DNA of 64,000 bases, taken from Neisseria meningitidis (GTDB taxonomy: Bacteria; Pseudomonadota; Gammaproteobacteria; Burkholderiales; Neisseriaceae). Below, piece by piece: positions 58,722 to 64,000 of this stretch. Below the pieces are notes generated by a model that saw only the letters and a program-made list of their open reading frames with translations, was not told the DNA's origin and did no database searches. How positions within the stretch are numbered: position 1 is the first letter of the stretch; each line of letters begins with the position of its first letter. The translations under genes were made by a program, and so were the position numbers. The stretch covers positions 1,364,001-1,428,000 of the forward strand of contig NZ_LR134525.1 of assembly GCF_900638555.1 (NCBI RefSeq), written 5' to 3'.

Positions 58722-58925
58722 TCAGGCGTAATGATGATGCGGCATCTTTCCGTCAAGGCGGTAGCGCGTGCCGCAATACGGGCAGGCAACGCTGCCCGAT
58801 TCTCCTTCGCCCAAAGGCAAAAACACTCTCGGATGCCCGTTCCACTGCTCGTTGTCGGGTCCCGAGCAATACAGCGGCAGATTTTCCGGCAACACGGAAA
58901 TTTCCTGCAGATTCAGATTGTCCAT
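58722..58925 (-). CDS. Zinc-finger (CHCC) protein
   Basis: The 67-residue protein has the CHCC zinc-ribbon pattern: Cys in PLYCSG, His in GHPRVFLPL and the CPYCGTRYRL pair. Relatives occur beside respiratory complex I and in proteobacteria as small Zn proteins of unclear function. It ends MPHHHYA. It is close to, and convergent with, lctP through a shared DUS hairpin. Confidence 0.85.
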   Translation of the reverse strand: MDNLNLQEISVLPENLPLYCSGPDNEQWNGHPRVFLPLGEGESGSVACPYCGTRYRLDGKMPHHHYA

Positions 58926-59040
58926 TTGATTTTCCTTTGCGTGGTTGGCGTGCGCCCATTTTACGCCATCGGCAGGCTAAAGGATATTTTCGGCGCAAAG
59001 CCGCAATCCGCTATAATCCCCACTTTTCAGACGGCATACC

Positions 59041-59538
59041 ATGACTGAGCTTACCCTTCCGGAAGACATCCGCCAACAAGAACCATCCGTTCTGCTCTAT
59101 ACCCTCGTTTCCGCCTACCTCGAACACACCGCCCAAACCGGCGACGAATCCCTCTCCTGCCTGTCCGACGACCAGCACACGCTGACCGCATTCTGCTACC
59201 TCGACAGCCAAGTCGAAGAAGGCGGCTTCGTGCAACTCATCGCCTCCGGTTACGGCGAATATATTTTCCGCAACCCGCTTGCCGACAGCCTGCGCCGCTG
59301 GAAAATCAAAGCCGTGCCGAAAGTCTTGGACAAAGCCAAAGCCCTCTACGAACAACACGGCAAAACCATCGAAACGCTCGCCGACGGAGGCGCAGACATC
59401 GAATCCCTGCGCAAACAGTTCCCCGACTTTGAAGAATGGGACGGCGCATACTACGAAGCCGCCGAACAAGACCTGCCCCTGCTTGCAGAACACATACAGT
59501 CAAACTGGGAAACCTTCGCCCATATCGGGCAGGCGTGA
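59041..59538 (+). CDS. dmp19: DMP19, DNA-mimic protein
   Basis: The 165-residue, strongly acidic protein matches the DMP19 family (DUF4375), with YTLVSAYLEHTAQTGDESLS, QVEEGGFVQLIASGYGEYIF and FPDFEEWDGAYYEAAEQDLP. Neisseria DMP19 is reported to mimic DNA and bind the transcription factor NHTF, lifting its repression. Its acidic surface is the basis of the mimicry. The neighbours (lctP upstream, tyrB downstream) match the known meningococcal locus. A DUS lies just before the start. Confidence 0.9.
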   Translation: MTELTLPEDIRQQEPSVLLYTLVSAYLEHTAQTGDESLSCLSDDQHTLTAFCYLDSQVEEGGFVQLIASGYGEYIFRNPLADSLRRWKIKAVPKVLDKAKALYEQHGKTIETLADGGADIESLRKQFPDFEEWDGAYYEAAEQDLPLLAEHIQSNWETFAHIGQA

Positions 59539-59619
59539 TTGCGTCTGTTTCCAGCCCGTGTAAAACAGCGTAAAATCGGCAAACCCGAATGACCTTCCGT
59601 CCCCATCAAGGAGCAAGCT

Positions 59620-60813
59620 ATGTTCTTCAAGCACATCGAAGCCGCCCCCGCCGATCCGATTCTCGGTTTGGGCGAAGCGTTCAAAGCCGAAACCCGCCCC
59701 GAAAAAGTCAACCTCGGCATCGGCGTTTATAAAGACGCATCCGGCGCGACACCCCTCGTCAAAGCCGTCAAAGAAGCCGAAAAACGCCTGTTGGAAAGCG
59801 AAACCACCAAAAACTACCTCACCATCGACGGCGTTGCCGACTACAACGCGCAAACCCAAATCCTGCTGTTCGGCAAAGACCACGAAATCATCGCCAGCCG
59901 TCGCGCCAAAACAGCGCAAAGCCTCGGCGGTACGGGCGCATTGCGTATTGCGGCCGAGTTTGCCAAACGCCAGTTGAACGCGCAAACCATCTGGATTTCC
60001 AATCCGACTTGGCCCAACCACAACGCCATCGCCAAAGCGGTCGGTATCCAAGACAAACCTTATCGTTACTATGATGCCGCCAAACACGGTTTGGATTGGG
60101 ACGGCATGATTGAGGACTTGAGCCAAGCGCAAAAAGGCGACATCGTCCTGCTGCACGGCTGCTGCCACAATCCTACCGGCATCGACCCTACGCCCGAACA
60201 ATGGGAAACTTTGGCAAAACTTTCTGCCGAAAAAGGCTGGTTGCCGCTGTTTGACTTTGCCTACCAAGGCTTCGGCAATGGTTTGGAAGAAGATGCCTAC
60301 GGCTTGCGCGTGTTCTTGAAACACAATACAGAATTGCTGATTGCCAGCTCTTATTCCAAAAACTTCGGTATGTACAACGAGCGCGTCGGCGCGTTCACTT
60401 TGGTGGCCGAAGATGAAGAAACAGCAGCCCGCGCCCACAGCCAAGTCAAAACCATCATCCGTACCTTGTATTCCAACCCGGCTTCACACGGTGCGAACAC
60501 CATTGCGCTGGTGTTGAAAAATGATGATTTGAAAGCACAATGGATTGCCGAACTCGATGAAATGCGCGGCCGCATCAAAGCCATGCGCCAAAAATTTGTC
60601 GGGTTGCTCAAAGCCAAAGGTGCAAGCCAAAACTTTGATTTCATTATCAAACAAAACGGTATGTTCTCTTTCAGCGGCTTGACTCCCGAACAAGTCGACC
60701 GCCTGAAAAACGAGTTTGCCATTTATGCCGTCCGCTCCGGCCGCATCAACGTCGCCGGCATTACCGACAACAACATCGATTATCTGTGCGAAAGCATCGT
60801 GAAAGTACTGTAA
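59620..60813 (+). CDS. tyrB: Aromatic-amino-acid/aspartate aminotransferase
   Basis: The 397-residue PLP enzyme belongs to the class I aminotransferases, with Lys247 in [14 protein letters not shown] as the PLP Schiff base, [13 protein letters not shown] and [11 protein letters not shown]. It catalyses the last step of tyrosine and phenylalanine synthesis and overlaps in substrate with AspC, so tyrB versus aspC is not certain. A good ribosome binding site (AAGGAG) precedes the ATG. Confidence 0.93.
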   Translation: MFFKHIEAAPADPILGLGEAFKAETRPEKVNLGIGVYKDASGATPLVKAVKEAEKRLLESETTKNYLTIDGVADYNAQTQILLFGKDHEIIASRRAKTAQSLGGTGALRIAAEFAKRQLNAQTIWISNPTWPNHNAIAKAVGIQDKPYRYYDAAKHGLDWDGMIEDLSQAQKGDIVLLHGCCHNPTGIDPTPEQWETLAKLSAEKGWLPLFDFAYQGFGNGLEEDAYGLRVFLKHNTELLIASSYSKNFGMYNERVGAFTLVAEDEETAARAHSQVKTIIRTLYSNPASHGANTIALVLKNDDLKAQWIAELDEMRGRIKAMRQKFVGLLKAKGASQNFDFIIKQNGMFSFSGLTPEQVDRLKNEFAIYAVRSGRINVAGITDNNIDYLCESIVKVL

Positions 60814-60832
60814 AAAGCACAGCCATATGAAA

Positions 60833-60875
60833 ATGCCGTCCGAACCTTAACCAGTTCAGACGGCATCTGTTTTTT
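60833..60875 (+). terminator. DUS-type terminator after tyrB
   Basis: ATGCCGTCCGAA (60833-60844, one base off) and TTCAGACGGCAT (60855-60866), then TGTTTTTT. Confidence 0.85.
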
Positions 60876-61216
60876 GTTAAAAAACAATAAACTATAACAA
60901 TTTCAAACAAGCTAAAAACATCTATAAAATCAACCAAATATGATGAACTCAAATAAAAAATACGAATATCATCATTCTCAAATTCAAAATTTGAACGCCA
61001 CAGTATTATCCGAAGCCACAAAAACCTTTCCGCCATCATTCCCGCGCAGGCGGGAATCCGGGAATCCAATGCTGCAAGAATTGATTAGAAACAACTGAAA
61101 CCGAGCAAACTGGATTCCCGCCTGCGCGGGAATGACGAAATAAGGCGAGTGAAACTGATGAAACAAATTGATTAAAAACAATAACTTATATTATTTTATT
61201 TAAATTTTCGATAAAA
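60876..61216. repeat. AT-rich gap with an inverted pair of dRS3 units
   Basis: No gene. dRS3 units at 61038-61057 and 61114-61133 lie in opposite-looking context with NIME sequence between. The rest is AT-rich. Confidence 0.7.
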
Positions 61217-62152
61217 TCAATTTTCCGTATTCAATACTGCTCCAATCAATTCCCGCGCACCGTCGTCCGCCAATTTCTTAGCGACAGCGCGTCCGAGCGC
61301 GTCGGCATATTCGGCAGGGGCTTGCGCGTCCGCCCGCAACACAACCGAACCGTCGGGGTGTCCGACCAAGCCGCGCAAGGTCAGCAAGCCGTTTTCTTCC
61401 GTGCAATATGCGGCCAAAGGCACTTGGCAGCTTCCGCCCAAAGCGCGTGCGAGGGCGCGTTCGGCGGTAACGCAGGCATTGGTAACACCGTGGTTCAAGG
61501 GTTTCAAAACTTCATACAAATCTTCGCGGTGCGCGGCAATTTCGATACCCAATGCGCCTTGTCCGGCGGCAGGCAGGCTGTCGGATTCCGACAAAATCAT
61601 GCGGATGCGTCCGTCCAATTTCAGACGCTGCAAACCGGCGGCAGCCAAGATAATTGCGTCGTATTCGCCGTTATCGAGTTTGGACAAACGGGTTTGCACA
61701 TTGCCGCGCAAAGGTTTGATAAGCAAATGCGGATAGCGCGCACGCAACTGGGCTTCGCGGCGCAGGCTGGATGTGCCGACAACCGCGCCTTCGGGCATTT
61801 CTTCCAAACGCGCGTATTGGTTGGACACAAACGCGTCAAACGGATTGGCGCGTTCGCCGATGGCCGCAAGCGCGAAACCTTCAGGCAAATCCATCGGTAC
61901 GTCTTTAATCGAATGCACCGCCAAATCGGCGCGCCCGTCATATAAAGCCTGTTCCAACTCTTTGACAAACAAGCCTTTACCGCCGACTTTTGACAAAGTT
62001 TTGTCCAAAATCTGATCGCCGCGCGTGGTCATGCCCAAAATCTCGACTTCGCAATCGGGATACAGAGCCTTCAGACGGCCTTGGATATGCTTTGCCTGCC
62101 ACATAGCAAGCAGGCTTTCGCGGCTGGCGATGACGAGTTTTTTCGGGTTCAT
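61217..62152 (-). CDS. hemC: Porphobilinogen deaminase
   Basis: The 311-residue enzyme joins four porphobilinogens into hydroxymethylbilane. Cys242 in [13 protein letters not shown] carries the dipyrromethane cofactor. Substrate-site blocks [26 protein letters not shown] and [16 protein letters not shown] are present. Start at 62152 gives the standard N-terminus. It complements hemA elsewhere in the window. Confidence 0.97.
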   Translation of the reverse strand: MNPKKLVIASRESLLAMWQAKHIQGRLKALYPDCEVEILGMTTRGDQILDKTLSKVGGKGLFVKELEQALYDGRADLAVHSIKDVPMDLPEGFALAAIGERANPFDAFVSNQYARLEEMPEGAVVGTSSLRREAQLRARYPHLLIKPLRGNVQTRLSKLDNGEYDAIILAAAGLQRLKLDGRIRMILSESDSLPAAGQGALGIEIAAHREDLYEVLKPLNHGVTNACVTAERALARALGGSCQVPLAAYCTEENGLLTLRGLVGHPDGSVVLRADAQAPAEYADALGRAVAKKLADDGARELIGAVLNTEN

Positions 62153-62270
62153 GTTCAATGCGTTCAAAGAATGGAAACGGCGTAAAGTCTATCATATTTT
62201 GAACGTTTCTTCAGACGGTATGCCGTGGTCTATGTTATATTTACGCCCACAAAACACGAAACCCGCCACA

Positions 62271-62786
62271 ATGAAACGCGCCAAAAAATACCCTTTCTTA
62301 ACGTTGCAGCGGCAACGTTTCCATTTGAACTTTGAAAACGCCTCTTCCGCCGCCGACATCCCCGCCGAACGTGATTTCTACCGCTGGGCGTGGTCTGCCT
62401 TGAAAAATGAATACCGCCGCGCCGACATCAGCCTGATTCTTCTGGACGAAGAAGAAGCCCGAGCCTACAACCGCGACTACCGCGGCAAAGATTACGCCAC
62501 CAATGTATTGAGTTTCGCGCTCAACGAAGGCGAAATCCTGCCCTGCCAAGTTTCGGAAAAACTGTACGGCGATTTGATTATCTGCCCGCAAGTCGTTTTA
62601 AAAGAAGCCGCCGAACAGGGCAAAACGCCCGAACGGCATTTTGCCCACCTGACCATACACGGTACTTTACACCTGATGGGCTACGACCACATCGAAGACA
62701 ATGAAACCGAAATAATGGAAGCCGAAGAAATCCGCCTGATGCGGGCGGCAGGCTTCCCCAACCCCTACCAAGAGGACGAATATTAA
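62271..62786 (+). CDS. ybeY: Endoribonuclease YbeY (rRNA maturation)
   Basis: The 171-residue metalloprotein has the YbeY zinc motif HLTIHGTLHLMGYDH and the DYRGKDYATNVLSFALNEGE block. It processes 16S rRNA ends and takes part in ribosome quality control. The ATG at 62271 is chosen because earlier in-frame sequence overlaps hemC. corC starts one base after its stop, so the two are cotranscribed. Confidence 0.95.
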   Translation: MKRAKKYPFLTLQRQRFHLNFENASSAADIPAERDFYRWAWSALKNEYRRADISLILLDEEEARAYNRDYRGKDYATNVLSFALNEGEILPCQVSEKLYGDLIICPQVVLKEAAEQGKTPERHFAHLTIHGTLHLMGYDHIEDNETEIMEAEEIRLMRAAGFPNPYQEDEY

Positions 62787-62787
62787 A

Positions 62788-63612
62788 ATGGACGGTACGC
62801 AGTCGAAACCCAAGTTTTTCGAACGCCTGATCTCCCGACTTGCCGGCGAGCCCGACTCCGCCGAAGACGTATTGACCCTGCTGCGCCAAGCGCACGAGCA
62901 GGAAGTTTTTGATGCGGATACGCTTTTAAGGTTGGAAAAAGTCCTCGATTTTTCCGATTTGGAAGTGCGCGATGCCATGATTACGCGCAGCCGTATGAAC
63001 GTTTTAAAAGAAAACGACAGCATCGAGCGCATCACCGCCTACGTCATCGATACCGCCCATTCGCGCTTCCCCGTCATCGGCGAAGACAAAGACGAAGTTT
63101 TGGGCATTTTGCACGCCAAAGACCTGCTCAAATATATGTTCAACCCCGAGCAGTTCCACCTGAAATCCGTCTTGCGCCCTGCCGTTTTCGTTCCCGAAGG
63201 CAAATCTTTGACCGCCCTTTTAAAAGAGTTCCGCGAACAGCGCAACCACATGGCGATTGTTATCGACGAATACGGCGGCACGTCGGGTTTGGTCACCTTT
63301 GAAGACATCATCGAGCAAATCGTCGGCGAAATCGAAGATGAGTTTGACGAAGACGACAGTGCCGATAATATCCACGCCGTTTCTTCCGAACGCTGGCGCA
63401 TCCACGCGGCTACCGAAATCGAAGACATCAATACCTTCTTCGGCACAGAATACAGCAGCGAAGAAGCCGATACCATCGGCGGCCTGGTCATTCAAGAGTT
63501 AGGGCATCTGCCCGTACGCGGCGAAAAAGTCCTTATCGGCGGTTTGCAGTTCACCGTCGCCCGCGCCGACAACCGCCGCCTGCACACGCTGATGGCGACC
63601 CGCGTGAAGTAA
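62788..63612 (+). CDS. corC: CorC/HlyC-family CBS-domain transporter accessory protein
   Basis: The 274-residue protein has two CBS domains (about residues 70-190, RDAMITRSRMNVL and VIDEYGGTSGLVTFEDIIEQ) and the CorC_HlyC C-terminal domain (GGLVIQELGHLPVRGEKV). CorC works in Mg2+/Co2+ export. The ybeY-corC pairing is widely conserved. Confidence 0.93.
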   Translation: MDGTQSKPKFFERLISRLAGEPDSAEDVLTLLRQAHEQEVFDADTLLRLEKVLDFSDLEVRDAMITRSRMNVLKENDSIERITAYVIDTAHSRFPVIGEDKDEVLGILHAKDLLKYMFNPEQFHLKSVLRPAVFVPEGKSLTALLKEFREQRNHMAIVIDEYGGTSGLVTFEDIIEQIVGEIEDEFDEDDSADNIHAVSSERWRIHAATEIEDINTFFGTEYSSEEADTIGGLVIQELGHLPVRGEKVLIGGLQFTVARADNRRLHTLMATRVK

Positions 63613-63691
63613 GCACTGCCGTTTCTGCACAGTTTAGGATGACGGTACGGGCGTTTTCTGTTTCAATCCGCCCCATCCGCCAAACATAAAA

Positions 63692-63727
63692 ATGCCGTCT
63701 GAAACCGTTGCAAGTTTCAGACGGCAT
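63692..63727. terminator. Inverted DUS terminator between corC and nhaC
   Basis: ATGCCGTCTGAA (63692-63703) and TTCAGACGGCAT (63716-63727). Confidence 0.85.
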
Positions 63728-63740
63728 TTCGCTTATCCGC

Positions 63741-64000
63741 TTATTTTTTGCTCAAAGTCAGCCCCGTCCAACCGAATAACAGGGTCAAAGCCAAACTCAA
63801 ATAGCAGAAAAAGGCATACGGCAGATATTCCCAAACCGGCACGCCCAGCGCGTGGCTGATGAACACGCCGCATACGCTCCACGGTACGAGCGGGTTAATC
63901 ACCGTCCCCGCATCTTCGAGCGTCCGAGACAGGTTGCGCGAATGCAGACCGAGCTTATCGTAAACGGGTTTGAACGTTTCACCCGACAACAAAATACTCA
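63741..64000 (-). CDS. nhaC: NhaC-type Na+/H+ antiporter, C-terminal part (partial)
   Basis: The frame runs off the right edge; at least 83 residues are visible, with SRTLEDAGTVINPLVPWSVC, a membrane pair (FISHALGVPVWEYLPYAFFC and SLALTLLFGWTGLTL) and a short basic end (LSKK). This matches the end of NhaC-family sodium:proton antiporters. The true start lies beyond the window. Confidence 0.8.
   Translation of the reverse strand, partial: SILLSGETFKPVYDKLGLHSRNLSRTLEDAGTVINPLVPWSVCGVFISHALGVPVWEYLPYAFFCYLSLALTLLFGWTGLTLSKK

Overview
The window is from a pathogenic Neisseria chromosome, most likely N. meningitidis. The evidence is dozens of DNA uptake sequences (ATGCCGTCTGAA, often as inverted pairs that act as terminators), seven Correia elements (CREE, TATAGTGGATTAA... 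ends), many dRS3 repeats (ATTCCC...GGGAAT), Neisseria-type insertion sequences, and a nos operon missing nosZ and most of nosR. No rRNA or tRNA gene and no CRISPR array were seen.

Layout. (1) 1-7642: a filamentous prophage of the meningococcal disease-associated (MDA/Nf) type, running in from the left: replication initiator, ssDNA-binding-like protein, small coat proteins, TspB (pIII-like, Ig-binding), a pVI-like protein, a Zot/pI assembly ATPase, a non-coding segment with a ~219-bp palindrome, and a PivNM/IS110-family DEDD recombinase. (2) 7643-11275: repeat-rich junk: a gene-free AT-rich stretch, an IS1016-like element, an IS30-family (IS1655-like) element inside a tandem NIME/dRS3 array, and a CREE. 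(3) 11276-16945: a broken C39-peptidase-like gene, intact ETF-ubiquinone oxidoreductase, then an eroded nitrous-oxide-reductase operon (nosR fragment, nosD, truncated nosF, nosY remnant, intact nosL) still preceded by an apparently perfect FNR-dependent promoter. (4) 17050-22100: hemA, gcvH, gcvT with a tandem glycine riboswitch, an Lrp/AsnC regulator and two small conserved genes. (5) 22458-31477: an NhaD-type antiporter, then the nqrABCDEF-apbE-nqrM cluster that encodes and matures the Na+-pumping NADH:quinone oxidoreductase. (6) 31601-39503: grpE, cysE, ubiB, a tail-anchored protein, erpA, an S24 repressor, a small secreted protein and dnaK; grpE and dnaK share sigma32-like promoters. (7) 39504-42404: repeats and an IS1106-like element nested in an IS110-family gene. 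(8) 42452-64000: nnrS-like, priA, dsbC, macB/macA, pilV, adhP, smc, lpxH, lctP with a GntR-type operator, a zinc-ribbon protein, dmp19, tyrB, hemC, ybeY, corC, and the end of an nhaC-like gene.

Together the chromosomal genes cover respiration and Na+ energetics (Nqr, Etf-QO, antiporters, lactate uptake), tetrapyrrole synthesis (hemA, hemC), one-carbon metabolism (gcv), protein folding and Fe-S assembly, type IV pilus function and efflux. The strongest second-look items are the structured non-coding region just upstream of the phage-borne IS110-family recombinase (a possible bridge-RNA-like guide), the poly-C tract at the rep start, the glycine riboswitch whose second aptamer carries an uptake sequence, and the intact FNR promoter driving a dead nos operon.
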